Positions 25,727 to 35,127 of a DNA stretch of 51,864 nucleotides are shown here, in pieces. A model generated the notes under the pieces. It made no database searches. It saw only the letters and a program-made list of their open reading frames with translations, and had not been told where the DNA came from. The position numbers and the translations under genes were made by a program. This stretch comes from Verrucomicrobiales bacterium. GTDB lineage: Bacteria; Verrucomicrobiota; Verrucomicrobiia; Verrucomicrobiales; DEV007. Numbering within the stretch: position 1 is the first letter of the stretch; each line of letters begins with the position of its first letter. The stretch spans positions 1 through 51,864 of the forward strand of contig JAKSBG010000171.1 of NCBI GenBank assembly GCA_022361255.1, read 5' to 3'.

Positions 25727-26479
25727 TCAGGCGAAATACTGCTTTCGATACTGCAATGGAGTGATTCCGGTGATCTTCCGAAATCGTTTGGTGAAGTGGC
25801 TCTGGTCGTAAAAGCCGACAGACGCTGCGATTTCGCTCATCGGCATCCTCGTCGAAGAAAGCAGACGTTGCGCTTCCTGAACACGCAGGGAAAGTACATA
25901 CTCCATCGGCGACAGTCGCAGCACTTTTCTGAAGAGGCGGTTGAAATGCGGGACGGATACTCCCGCGAGGTCCGCCAGTTTTTCAGAGGTGATCTCATCC
26001 ACGAAGTGGGAGTCCACGTATTCGATAGCTTTCTGCAACTTGCCGAAATAGGCGCGCTGATCGCCGGGGGTGTCGATCGGATACATGAGCCCTAACAAAC
26101 CAACGATTTTTCCGTCGGGTGCCCGGAGGGGGGATTTGCTGGAGAGAAACCAGCCCGGCGTTCCGCGAATGGTCGGGACCAGCCAAACTTCGTTGCGAAT
26201 CGTTTTTCCACTTTCAAAAACGACGCGGTCATTGGCTTCATAGGCGTCTCCGAGTAAAGCAGGGAAAAAGTTGCGGGCACGCTTGCCGATCAAATCTTCC
26301 GCTTTGATCCGGTCGTATCGGATCCGGTGAAAATCGTTGTTGTAGACGTATCGGCTTTCGAGGTTTTTGACGAAGAGACCGATATTGGGCATTGCTGCCA
26401 TGAGCCGGATCGGTTCCTCCAATCCGGGGCATTGATCGAAAAATTCACGGGTGAAACGATCGGTTTCTGATTTGTTCAT
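25727..26479 (-). CDS. PAS domain AraC-family transcriptional regulator
   Basis: 250 residues. The N-terminal half is PAS-like (PNIGLFVKNLESRYVYNNDF, EDLIGKRARNFFPALLGDAY). The C-terminal half is a two-helix-turn-helix AraC domain (EKLADLAGVSVPHFNRLFRK, MSEIAASVGFYDQSHFTKRF, then GITPLQYRKQ). It is divergent from the DUF1501 operon with about 93 bp between starts, so it may regulate that operon in response to a small ligand bound by the PAS-like part. Autoregulation is possible from the same gap. Confidence 0.9.
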   Translation of the reverse strand: MNKSETDRFTREFFDQCPGLEEPIRLMAAMPNIGLFVKNLESRYVYNNDFHRIRYDRIKAEDLIGKRARNFFPALLGDAYEANDRVVFESGKTIRNEVWLVPTIRGTPGWFLSSKSPLRAPDGKIVGLLGLMYPIDTPGDQRAYFGKLQKAIEYVDSHFVDEITSEKLADLAGVSVPHFNRLFRKVLRLSPMEYVLSLRVQEAQRLLSSTRMPMSEIAASVGFYDQSHFTKRFRKITGITPLQYRKQYFA

Positions 26480-26572
26480 GATCGTTATATACCAAAATGC
26501 GCTTTCGCGCTACAAGACCAAAGGGAGCACTATCGTTACGATTCGGTGTTCGAAACAACCTTGATTGTCATC

Positions 26573-27952
26573 ATGTTTGATTTTTTAACCGAAGGCAACG
26601 GTCCCATTTGCGGGCGAAAACGCTCGCGTCGCGAGTTTCTGAGTGTGGGTGCACTTGCACCGATAGGACTCTCGCTGCCTCAATACCTTTCCGCGAAACA
26701 GAAGGGGCATGTGAAAGGCGACGACACGAAGTCCTGCATCATGATTTTTAATCTCGGTGGTCCCAGTCACATCGACCTGTGGGACATGAAGCCGGATGCC
26801 CCTTCCGAAATTCGCGGGCCGTTCAAACCGATCCGAACGAAATCGGACGAGATCGATATTTCCGAAATTCTACCGATGCACGCGAAAGTTGCGGACAAAT
26901 TTTCGCTGATTCGTTCGTGCCATCATGACGGGGCGGCCGTTCACGATGCCGGCTGGCAGATCATGCAGACAGGCCGGCGCTTCACCGGTGGAGTGGAAAC
27001 TCCCCACGCCGGCGCAGTGGCTAACTACCTGATGCCGGCGCGCAATGACCTCCCGCCATTTGTCGTCCTTCCCGAGCTGATGGGGCGCGGGGGCGGAAAT
27101 CTCCCCAACGGCCAGGCCGGCGGCTTTCTGGGAAAAGCGCACGACCCTTTTGCCCTGATGGCGGACCCATCCAAGGAGGATTTCAAAGTGCCGGATTTGC
27201 TGCCTCCTGATCAGATTGGAGCGTCGCGTCTCGAAAGGCGCAAGTCGATGCGTGATCTCGTTGATCAGACGGTGAAGGATTTTGAGGAAAGTGAAGACGC
27301 GCGGCTTCTTGATGAAAATTTTCATTCCGCATTCCGCCTCATGACCAGCGAGCAGGCGCGTGCCGCTTTTGATCTCACGAAAGAGTCGAAGCAAACCCGC
27401 GAGCGCTACGGGATGAACCGGGTCGGTCAGTGTTTTTTGCTGGCGCGCCGACTCATCGAGAACGGGGTTCGCTTTGTGACGGTGAATACTTTCCTCACGT
27501 TCTTTAACGAGCTCTCCTGGGACATTCACGGATCAAAACCCTTCATCTCGGTCACCCAGATGAAGGAGCTGGTAGCCCCGATGTATGATCAGGCCTATTC
27601 CGCCCTGCTCGAGGACCTGCATCAGCGCGGCATGCTCGACGATGTTTTAGTGGCGGGCCTCAGTGAATTCGGCAGGACGCCAAAGGTGAATCCAGCCGGC
27701 GGTCGCGACCACTGGCCCCAGTGTTTTACGTGCAGCTTTGCCGGGGGAGGAGTCAAAGGGGGGCAGGTCATCGGCGCGAGTGATCCTATCGGAGGATTTC
27801 CTGCGGAGAGGCCGGTCGCCCCGGCTGATATGGTGGCGACGATTTTCCACTCCCTCGGTTTCGATCTCGAGGATCATCTTCCGGGGCCTTCGGGGCGCCC
27901 TTTCCCGCTGGTGGATTTCGGCAGCGAACCTGTAAAAGAACTTTTCGGATGA
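26573..27952 (+). CDS. Tat-exported DUF1501 (sulfatase-like fold) protein
   Basis: About 459 residues from the ATG at 26573. It has a twin-arginine signal (KRSRREFLSVGALAPIGLSL) and the DUF1501 core: CIMIFNLGGPSHIDLWDMKP, FSLIRSCHHDGAAVHDAGWQ, VLPELMGRGGGNLPNGQAGG, GLSEFGRTPKVN and GRDHWPQCFTC. The family has an alkaline-phosphatase-like metal fold and is very common in Planctomycetes and Verrucomicrobia. It nearly always lies beside DUF1549/DUF1553 proteins, as here. The start of the next gene overlaps its stop (ATGA). The catalytic activity remains unestablished. Confidence 0.93.
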   Translation: MFDFLTEGNGPICGRKRSRREFLSVGALAPIGLSLPQYLSAKQKGHVKGDDTKSCIMIFNLGGPSHIDLWDMKPDAPSEIRGPFKPIRTKSDEIDISEILPMHAKVADKFSLIRSCHHDGAAVHDAGWQIMQTGRRFTGGVETPHAGAVANYLMPARNDLPPFVVLPELMGRGGGNLPNGQAGGFLGKAHDPFALMADPSKEDFKVPDLLPPDQIGASRLERRKSMRDLVDQTVKDFEESEDARLLDENFHSAFRLMTSEQARAAFDLTKESKQTRERYGMNRVGQCFLLARRLIENGVRFVTVNTFLTFFNELSWDIHGSKPFISVTQMKELVAPMYDQAYSALLEDLHQRGMLDDVLVAGLSEFGRTPKVNPAGGRDHWPQCFTCSFAGGGVKGGQVIGASDPIGGFPAERPVAPADMVATIFHSLGFDLEDHLPGPSGRPFPLVDFGSEPVKELFG

Positions 27953-30423
27953 AAATGAGATTTCTTTTCCCGGCGATCGCCATCTTGTCGGTTTCTTCCG
28001 TTTTCGCAGCGAAGGAAGTGGTCATTCTCCCGGACACAATCACGCTGGAAGGGCCGGAGTCCCGTCAGCAGGTGATCGCCGTTGATTCGGTCGAGGGGGT
28101 GTTCCACGGGGAGTCGGAGTCTGCTGTTTTCTCTTCTGACAATCCGGCAGTGGTGAAAGTGGAGAACGGAATGCTCGTCCCGACGGGGGACGGCAAAACT
28201 ACGATTTCGGTGAAAACAAAGAACGGGACTGCGACTCGCGAGGTAACCGTTTCCCGCTTCCGTCAGGACTTTGACTGGAGCTTCAACAAGCATGTCCTTC
28301 CCATTCTGACCCGACAGGGCTGCAACATGGGGGCCTGTCACGGGGCCGTGGCAGGGAAGGGGGGCTTTATTCTCAGTCTCCGGGGCTACGATCCTCCTGC
28401 GGATCACTACACGATCACTCGCGAGGCGCGCGGTCGACGCATCGAAATGGCGGATCCGGCACGCAGCCTCCTGCTGACGAAGCCCACCATGGCAACTCCC
28501 CACAAAGGGGGAAAGAAGCTCGATTCCCGCTCCCGAGAGTACCGTATTCTCGCTGAATGGGTGGCGAACGGTGCCGTCCCTCCCGATCCGGAAGAGTCGG
28601 TCATTGAGCGGATCGAAGTTTTTCCTGCTCTTTCGGTTCTGAAAAAGGGCGACAGGCAGCGTGTCCTTGTCACCGCTCACTACGCGGACGGGAGCACGAT
28701 GGATGTGACCCGCTGGTCCAAGTTTGCATCGGCGGACGAAGCCATCGCCATTGTGGATGAAGACGGCGTGGTCGAAATTATCGGGAATGGTGAAGGCGCT
28801 GTCTCGGCACTGTATTCCAGTAAAGTAGCGCTCGCGCGGATTCGTTCCCCTTTCGGCAACAACATAGAACCGGAGGTTTTCACGAAAGCTCCCCGTGCGA
28901 ACCGGATCGACGACCTGGTTCTCGCCCAGCTGCAGCAGCTTGAGCTGATGCCCGGCGGTCGGTGCAGTGATCAGGATTTCATTCGCCGTGCCTTTCTCGA
29001 TACGATCGGGACCATGCCGACTTCCGATGAAGTGAGAACGTTTCTCGCCGATGAGGACCCTGACAAACGAACGAAACTGATCGATGGCCTCTTGCAGCGC
29101 GATGAGTTTGTCGATTACTGGGCCTACCGCTGGGCCGATGTGTTTCTTGTAAACGGTCAGTTGTTGCGACCGGATGCGGTAAAAGCCTACTACGAATGGA
29201 TTCGCGGCAGTGTGGAAAAGAATCTGCCCTGGGACGAGATGGCAAGGCAACTCGTGACCGCCAAAGGAGTAAGCACGGAGAACGGGGCGACAAATTTCTA
29301 TGCCGTTCATCAGGATCCGGAAACGATGGCGGAGAACGTGAGCCAGGCTTTTCTCAGTCTCTCGATCAACTGTGCGAAGTGTCATGATCATCCGCTCGAG
29401 AAATGGACAAATGATCAATACTACGCTTTCGCCAATATTTTCTCCCGCGTCCGGGCGAAGGGGTGGGGCGGCGATCCACGGAACGGTGACGGCATCCGCA
29501 CTGTTTACGTCGAGCCTCGCGGGGAACTGATCCAACCGCGCACAGGAGAGCCGCAGATTCCGGCACCTCTCGACGGTGATCCCATTGATCCGGAGTCTCC
29601 CGAAGATCGACGCGAGGCTCTCGCAGACTGGCTTACCAATCCGGAAAATTCCTATTTTTCCCGGGCCATCACGAATCGTGTCTGGGCCGCATTTTTCGGA
29701 CGGGGACTGGTCGATCCGGTGGACGATCTGCGCGCCTCGAACCCGGCCAGCAACGAACCTCTTCTGAACGAGCTGTCCGGTTTTCTCGTCGAAAACCAGT
29801 TTGATTTAAAGGCCCTGATGCGGTTGATCCTCGAAAGCGAGACCTACCAGCGAAGCGGTGAAGTGCTCTCAGAGAATCGTGAGGATACCAAATATTACTC
29901 CCGCTACTTTCCCCGTCGCCTCATGGCCGAGGTGCTCTACGACGGAATCGTTCAGGCCACGGAAGTGCCTACGGACTTTACCAACATTGTCCTGCGGGAC
30001 GGGAGCACGACTAAAACGGAATTTTACGAACCGGGAACCCGTGCGCTGCAGCTCTACGATTCTGCAGTGAAATCCTATTTCCTGAAAACCTTCGGGCGCA
30101 ACGAGCGGGAAATCACCTGCGAGTGCGAGCGTTCCAATCAGCCAAGTATGACGCAGGCCCTGCACCTTTCGAACGGTGACACATTGAACGTGAAACTGGC
30201 GGACGGGAAAAGCGTCGTGAGTCGCCTCCTGAAAGAGGGAATGGACGACGCGGACCGGGTTGACGAAGCCTACCTGCGAACGCTGGCCCGTTTCCCGACC
30301 CCGCGTGAGAAAGAGGGCCTGTTGGCTTTGCTCGAGGGTGCGAAGGGTGATGAGCGACGGGCGGCATTTGAGGATTTGTTCTGGGCGCTGATGACGTCCC
30401 GTGAGTTTCTTTTTCAACACTGA
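27949..30423 (+). CDS. DUF1549/DUF1553 cytochrome-like protein with Ig-like domain
   Basis: 824 residues with a signal peptide (FLFPAIAILSVSSVFA). A bacterial Ig-like domain (DSVEGVFHGESESAVFSSDN) is followed by a haem-type motif CNMGACH (C-x4-C-H) in a PSC1-like domain (NKHVLPILTRQGCNMGACHG). A second Ig-like stretch precedes DUF1549 (RCSDQDFIRRAFLDTIGTMP, DYWAYRWADVFLVNGQLLRP), with a CAKCH motif in NCAKCHDHPLEKWTNDQYYA. DUF1553 then follows (YFSRAITNRVWAAFFGRGLV, LNELSGFLVENQFDLKALM). It is periplasmic. It shares an ATGA with the DUF1501 gene and precedes the WD40-cytochrome gene by 17 bp, making one three-gene transcript. Confidence 0.93.
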   Translation: MKMRFLFPAIAILSVSSVFAAKEVVILPDTITLEGPESRQQVIAVDSVEGVFHGESESAVFSSDNPAVVKVENGMLVPTGDGKTTISVKTKNGTATREVTVSRFRQDFDWSFNKHVLPILTRQGCNMGACHGAVAGKGGFILSLRGYDPPADHYTITREARGRRIEMADPARSLLLTKPTMATPHKGGKKLDSRSREYRILAEWVANGAVPPDPEESVIERIEVFPALSVLKKGDRQRVLVTAHYADGSTMDVTRWSKFASADEAIAIVDEDGVVEIIGNGEGAVSALYSSKVALARIRSPFGNNIEPEVFTKAPRANRIDDLVLAQLQQLELMPGGRCSDQDFIRRAFLDTIGTMPTSDEVRTFLADEDPDKRTKLIDGLLQRDEFVDYWAYRWADVFLVNGQLLRPDAVKAYYEWIRGSVEKNLPWDEMARQLVTAKGVSTENGATNFYAVHQDPETMAENVSQAFLSLSINCAKCHDHPLEKWTNDQYYAFANIFSRVRAKGWGGDPRNGDGIRTVYVEPRGELIQPRTGEPQIPAPLDGDPIDPESPEDRREALADWLTNPENSYFSRAITNRVWAAFFGRGLVDPVDDLRASNPASNEPLLNELSGFLVENQFDLKALMRLILESETYQRSGEVLSENREDTKYYSRYFPRRLMAEVLYDGIVQATEVPTDFTNIVLRDGSTTKTEFYEPGTRALQLYDSAVKSYFLKTFGRNEREITCECERSNQPSMTQALHLSNGDTLNVKLADGKSVVSRLLKEGMDDADRVDEAYLRTLARFPTPREKEGLLALLEGAKGDERRAAFEDLFWALMTSREFLFQH

Positions 30424-30440
30424 TTTTTGAAAGCCAAACA

Positions 30441-33245
30441 ATGAAAAGCATTTTTGCGATCTGTGCCGCGGCGATCATTCCTCTGTTGGGGATTGCAGAA
30501 GAAGTGGCGAAACTGGACTACCAGACCGATGTCGCGCCTCTTCTGCGTGACTACTGCGCCGGTTGTCACAACGACTACGACAGGGAGGGCGATTTTTCCG
30601 TGGAGACTTTTGCTGCAGTCAACGAAGGAGGAGAGTCCGAAGACAGGAAAATCCTCGTACCCGGAAAACCGGAACAGTCCTACCTGCTCCAGACCATTTT
30701 AAAAACAGCCAAACCGGCGATGCCTCCGAAAAAGGAGCCGCAGCTCTCACAGGAAGAGATTGACCTTCTTGTTCGCTGGGTCAAAGAGGGGGCAATGGGT
30801 CCGGGGAAAGGAAAAGACTTTTCCATTCTCTCCAGGTTGACGGTGCCTGACATTGCAACAACAGATCACGCTGCCGAGCCGATTACGGCAATGAAGATTT
30901 CGCCTGACGGGAAGCAGGCGGCCCTGGCCCGCTACAGTCAGATCGACATCCAGGATCTGGGCACGGGAAAGGTCGTGGGAGTCTATCACGTCGATGATGG
31001 CAAAGTGAATGCTGTTAATTTTTCCCGCGACGGTAAGTATCTTATCGCTGCGACTGGAGTCACCGGGTTGAGCGGGGTTGCTGTTCTTTGGGACTTGAAA
31101 ACCGGAGAGGAATTGCGTTGCTTCGGAGAGGGGACGCACCGGGATATTCTCTTCGATGCCGAGTTTTCCCCGGATGGAACTATCGTCGCGACGGCGGGAT
31201 ATGACCGGGTGATCCGGCTCTGGGAAGCTGCCAGTGGAAAATACATTCGCCAGTTTCCGAGTCACAACGGGGCCGTGTTTGACCTTGCTTTTTCTCCCGA
31301 TGGAACCGTTCTCGCAAGTGCGAGCGCGGATTCAACATGCAAAATATGGGGAGTCGAAAGCGGTGAACGTCTCGATACCTTGAACCAGCCCCAGGGCGAA
31401 CAGTTCCGGGTCGATTTTACGCCAGATGGAAAATATATCGTCGGTGCCGGGGCGGACAATCGCATTCGGCTCTGGCGCTTTGTTTCCAAAGAAAAGCCGC
31501 GTCTCAATCCCCTGATTCATGCCCGCTTTGGTCACGAGGACGAGATTGTCGAGTTCAGTATTTCCTCTGACGGGAAGACGCTCATCACAACCTCCGGTGA
31601 CCGTGCTTTGAAAAAGTGGAGCCTGCCGTCACTCGAACTGATCGATGTATTTTCCTCGCAGCCGGATGTCCTGTCCGGTGTCGCTCTTCTTGAAGATGGC
31701 AAGGTCGCCGCGACCCGCCTGGATGGTTCTTTTGATCTCCTTCCGGCAGTAGCAAAGGTGGAGCTTTCCGACGGAAAAGCCGGCAGGAGTGCTGCGGTGA
31801 AGCCGATGGTATCTAAGCAGCAAAAGGAGGCACCGGAGGTGGTCGAGGAAGTGGAAGATGGTGAAGCCCCTCTCCTCGCAGTAGGCTCGACCGGAAAGGG
31901 GATCATCAGCCGGGCGGGTGATACGGATGCCTTCCGCTTCTTTGCCGCGAAAGGGGAGGAAATTGTTTTTGAAACGAACGCAGCGAGAAACAAATCGGAC
32001 CTCGATTCCCACATTGCGATTCTCGATGCATCGGGTGAGCCGGTCGAGCGGGTCGTCCTTCAGGCGCTGCGGGACTCCTGGCTGACTTTTCGGGGAAAGG
32101 ATTCGAAAGCATCGACAGATTTCCGCGTGCACAACTGGCGGGAGATGGAGTTGAACGAATACCTGTATCTCAATGGGGAAGTGGTCAAACTCTGGCACTA
32201 TCCGCGGGGTCCTGACTCCGGGTTTCTGGTATATCCCGGATTTGGAAACCGGCACACCTATTTCGGGACGACGTCGCTATCTCATCCGCTTGGGCAACCT
32301 TGTTACATTGTCAGGGAATTGCCGGCAGGATCCAGCCCGAGCCCGAACGGACTCCCGGTCTACCGGATTTACTACGAGAGTGACGACGATTCCACCCGTG
32401 AGCTGGGCAAGGATTCCAGGGTGATATTCCAGTCTCCCGCTGACGGAATGTATCAGGTCGTCGTCCGGGATGTTCGGGGGTTTGGTGGTGAAAACCATCA
32501 CTACGACTTGGTTGCGCGTTCGCCGAAGCCCGATTTCTCGGTATCTGTTGGCGGGAAAAATCTGGAGATCAGTCCCGGGAGCGGACGGGAGATTTCCTTT
32601 ACCGCAAAGCGGATGGACGACTTCAGGGGTGCAATCAGAATTGAGTTGAAAAATCTCCCCAAAGGAATCTCGTCGGTGGGGGAAGTGACAATCGAGGAGA
32701 ATCAGTTCCGTGCTTTTACGCCACTTCACCTTGCCGGAGGTACGAAGGAATTGGATGCCAAAGCGGTCGAGAAAATCGAGGTCGTGGCCAGCGCGGAGAT
32801 CAACGGGAACACCGTCAGGAAATCACTCGGAAATCTCGGAACAATCAAGCTCGGCAAGGAGCCACAGGTTCTCGTGGAGATTCAGCCTGACGGTGACAGC
32901 GGGAAAATCGCGGCTGACGGCGTGCTCGAGTTTACTGTTGCTCCGGGGGAAACCATCACGGCCAAGGTTATTGCACAGCGCCTCGGCTTGAAAAGTCGAA
33001 TCGATTTCGGCAAGGAGGACTCTGGAAGGAATCTTCCGCATGGACTCTATGTCGACAATATCGGCCTGAACGGACTGATGATTCCCGAAGGAAAGTCAGA
33101 GCAGCTCTTCTTCGTATCCGCCGCCAAATGGGTGCCGGAAACGGTGCGGGAGTTTCATCTGCGTACGACTCAGGACGGGAAGCAGTGCACGAAGCCGGTT
33201 CGGATTCGTGTGGTTTCAGGGAAAAAGCTTTCGCAGGTGGAGTGA
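30441..33245 (+). CDS. exported planctomycete-type cytochrome c / WD40 protein
   Basis: 934 residues. A signal peptide (FAICAAAIIPLLGIAEE) leads into a planctomycete cytochrome C domain with the CAGCH haem motif (LLRDYCAGCHNDYDREG, AKPAMPPKKEPQLSQEEIDL, LLVRWVKEGA). A WD40 propeller (PDGTIVATAGYDRVIRLWEA, NGAVFDLAFSPDGTVLASAS, ADNRIRLWRF) and C-terminal beta-sandwich domains of prepeptidase-C type follow, with RAGDTDAFRFFAAKGEEIVF as a typical entry. It is the last gene of the DUF1501 operon, and its stop abuts the stop of the convergent EEP-like gene. It probably anchors the complex and contributes electron transfer or ligand recognition. Confidence 0.92.
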   Translation: MKSIFAICAAAIIPLLGIAEEVAKLDYQTDVAPLLRDYCAGCHNDYDREGDFSVETFAAVNEGGESEDRKILVPGKPEQSYLLQTILKTAKPAMPPKKEPQLSQEEIDLLVRWVKEGAMGPGKGKDFSILSRLTVPDIATTDHAAEPITAMKISPDGKQAALARYSQIDIQDLGTGKVVGVYHVDDGKVNAVNFSRDGKYLIAATGVTGLSGVAVLWDLKTGEELRCFGEGTHRDILFDAEFSPDGTIVATAGYDRVIRLWEAASGKYIRQFPSHNGAVFDLAFSPDGTVLASASADSTCKIWGVESGERLDTLNQPQGEQFRVDFTPDGKYIVGAGADNRIRLWRFVSKEKPRLNPLIHARFGHEDEIVEFSISSDGKTLITTSGDRALKKWSLPSLELIDVFSSQPDVLSGVALLEDGKVAATRLDGSFDLLPAVAKVELSDGKAGRSAAVKPMVSKQQKEAPEVVEEVEDGEAPLLAVGSTGKGIISRAGDTDAFRFFAAKGEEIVFETNAARNKSDLDSHIAILDASGEPVERVVLQALRDSWLTFRGKDSKASTDFRVHNWREMELNEYLYLNGEVVKLWHYPRGPDSGFLVYPGFGNRHTYFGTTSLSHPLGQPCYIVRELPAGSSPSPNGLPVYRIYYESDDDSTRELGKDSRVIFQSPADGMYQVVVRDVRGFGGENHHYDLVARSPKPDFSVSVGGKNLEISPGSGREISFTAKRMDDFRGAIRIELKNLPKGISSVGEVTIEENQFRAFTPLHLAGGTKELDAKAVEKIEVVASAEINGNTVRKSLGNLGTIKLGKEPQVLVEIQPDGDSGKIAADGVLEFTVAPGETITAKVIAQRLGLKSRIDFGKEDSGRNLPHGLYVDNIGLNGLMIPEGKSEQLFFVSAAKWVPETVREFHLRTTQDGKQCTKPVRIRVVSGKKLSQVE

Positions 33246-34253
33246 TCACCGCGATTCCTCTTCCCGTGCGATCATCACTTCCGCGACGACGGCACGGTGG
33301 ATTGAACCGGGTAGACTTGCTGTTTCGGTCTCAAGAGGGATGAGATTCTCCGAAATCCAGATTTGATCGAGGCGCAGGAGAGGATACTCGCCCTTGAAAG
33401 TGTTTCCCCAACCATGCCCGGAGACGTGAAAGGAGTCCTGCATTCGGTTCGTTTCGAGAGGGCGGAAGATGTCGTCTCCGGGAGGTGTGTTGAAGCCGCC
33501 GGCAACCAGTCGAGCGGTGTTGGGACGGGTGATCGGATTTTCACCGAGACAACCACGGACGCGCTGGCGGTTTGTTTTTCGCAGTTCGGTCAGGGTGTCC
33601 CAGGTCGATTTTTTCCACAGATACGGGCTGGGAATACTAGCGGGCAGACTGATCCCGGTGATATCGATGAGAAATCCATCCTTTCTGCGCAAGCGGGCAT
33701 GAGCGCAGTTGTTCTCCGGATCCTCGAGAATGTTCAGGAATTCCCCTCGCGCGATGATCGCATTGTCACCGCCGGTGAAATAGGCTCCATCCATACCGAA
33801 GAGGTGGTCCGCGAGCTCGCGGATGGTTTCCTCTTTCGGATCGGACAGCTGCAATAGCAGGATGTCGGGTTTCAGATCCGAAATTCTCTGAAAATCCAAC
33901 TCACCGGTGGTGGATTGAAAAGAGGCAATGCGAAGCAGTTCCGCGTTTTCAGGAACCGTCTTCGGATCAATCGCTTCGCTAAGCTCGCGAAAGAGGGTGT
34001 GAGTTTCCTCCGAAAAGAAGAGGGAGGTAGCGAGCCACAGACAGAGCACGACAATCGAGGATGGACCCCGGAAAAAGATCCAGCTCAGGAGGCAGAGCAG
34101 GACTCCGACGGCAGCCCAGGCCCAGAAAGGAATCAGGGTGACTGCTACCATCGAGTCCCAGCGATTGAGGAAACAGACGAGAATTCCGCAGTAGAGCAGC
34201 AGGATGACGGCCGGAACAAAAGCGGAAAGAAATTTCTGGATGCGATGCCACAT
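33246..34253 (-). CDS. membrane-anchored EEP (endonuclease/exonuclease/phosphatase)-like protein
   Basis: About 335 residues from the ATG at 34253, where three membrane segments begin (FVPAVILLLYCGILVCFL, WAWAAVGVLLCLLSWIFF, VVLCLWLATSLFF). The remaining part has the EEP order: LLRIASFQSTTGELDFQRIS, PDILLLQLSDPKEE, VAGGFNTPPGDD, LLRLDQIWIS and HRAVVAEV. In active family members the GDFN motif carries an Asp that here reads GGFN, and other metal residues are also changed. It may be a catalytically impaired or diverged member. Frames that extend further upstream lie antisense to the araD gene and are rejected. Confidence 0.72.
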   Translation of the reverse strand: MWHRIQKFLSAFVPAVILLLYCGILVCFLNRWDSMVAVTLIPFWAWAAVGVLLCLLSWIFFRGPSSIVVLCLWLATSLFFSEETHTLFRELSEAIDPKTVPENAELLRIASFQSTTGELDFQRISDLKPDILLLQLSDPKEETIRELADHLFGMDGAYFTGGDNAIIARGEFLNILEDPENNCAHARLRRKDGFLIDITGISLPASIPSPYLWKKSTWDTLTELRKTNRQRVRGCLGENPITRPNTARLVAGGFNTPPGDDIFRPLETNRMQDSFHVSGHGWGNTFKGEYPLLRLDQIWISENLIPLETETASLPGSIHRAVVAEVMIAREEESR

Positions 34254-34350
34254 AAAGTCAGGTGATCGTGAGCGACTGTAGCGCAGGTTTGACGATTTTC
34301 CTTTCTCAATTGGGGCTTGCATGCGTAGCCGCATGGGCTTGGATAGCTCC

Positions 34351-35046
34351 ATGCTCGAAGATCTGAAAGAAGAAGTGCTGCACGCCAACCTCATGCTCGT
34401 GGAGGAGGGGCTTGTCCGCCTGACCTGGGGAAACGTGTCCGGGATCGACCGGGACAAGGGGCTGTTTGTGATCAAGCCGAGCGGCGTTGCCTATGAGAAT
34501 CTGACCGCTGATTCAATGGTGGTCCTCGATTTGGAAGGAGAGGTGGTCGAAGGAAAGATGCGCCCTTCGTCCGACACGCCGACCCATCGAATTTTGTACC
34601 GGGAGTTTGAAGAAATCGGCGGTGTCACGCACACGCACTCGGTGAATGCGACGATGTTTTCTCAGGCGGGCTGCGAATTGCCGTGCCAGGGCACCACACA
34701 TGCCGACCATTTCTATGGAACCGTTCCTGTCGTGCGGGAGTTGGACGAGGCCGAAGTTGCAGAGGACTACGAGACCAACACCGGACTGGCGATTGTGGAA
34801 TGCTTTCGGGAGAAGGAAATCAATCCCGTGGAAATGCCGGCCTGTTTTCAGAAATTCCACGCCCCTTTCACCTGGGGAAAAAACGCGATCGACTCTGTCA
34901 AAAATTCGGTCGCCCTCGAAGTCTGTGCACAAATGGCGCTCGGGACCTGGCAGTTGAACGCTGACCAGGGCGGACTGCCCCGCCATATTCTCGACAAGCA
35001 CTACCTTCGCAAACACGGAGCCGGTGCCTACTACGGTCAGTCGTAG
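34351..35046 (+). CDS. araD: L-ribulose-5-phosphate 4-epimerase
   Basis: About 231 residues. The ATG at 34351 begins MLEDLKEEVLHANLML, matching the N-terminus of the E. coli AraD family; upstream ATGs at 34321 and 34333 lack this match. The class II aldolase fold is plain: LTWGNVSGID, FVIKPSGVAYENLTADSMVV, SSDTPTHRILYREF, the zinc histidines in GGVTHTHSVNAT and KFHAPFTWGK, and TTHADHFYG. It interconverts L-ribulose-5-phosphate and D-xylulose-5-phosphate in the cytoplasm, for L-arabinose or related sugar catabolism. No araA or araB gene is adjacent. It is divergent from the EEP-like gene. Confidence 0.93.
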   Translation: MLEDLKEEVLHANLMLVEEGLVRLTWGNVSGIDRDKGLFVIKPSGVAYENLTADSMVVLDLEGEVVEGKMRPSSDTPTHRILYREFEEIGGVTHTHSVNATMFSQAGCELPCQGTTHADHFYGTVPVVRELDEAEVAEDYETNTGLAIVECFREKEINPVEMPACFQKFHAPFTWGKNAIDSVKNSVALEVCAQMALGTWQLNADQGGLPRHILDKHYLRKHGAGAYYGQS

Positions 35047-35051
35047 TGGAG

Positions 35052-35105
35052 CAACAGGGTACGGTTGACCGGGTAACCCTGTTGGGTGTTTGGATGGACC
35101 CTGTC
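35052..35105. repeat. triplet-word intergenic element C
   Basis: CAACAGGGT (35052-35060) and its inverse ACCCTGTTG (35076-35084) form a perfect 9-bp stem around a loop, followed by inverted ACCCTGTC (35098-35105). It lies between the convergent araD and SEC-C genes. This is the clearest hairpin of the family. Confidence 0.7.
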
Positions 35106-35127
35106 AGATCGAACCGATCCAGGCAGC

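Noticed and set aside
27874-29535. Minus-strand 553-codon open frame
   Set aside because: It is antisense to the DUF1549/DUF1553 gene, whose haem and family motifs are unmistakable; the composition is Arg/His-rich as in shadow frames.
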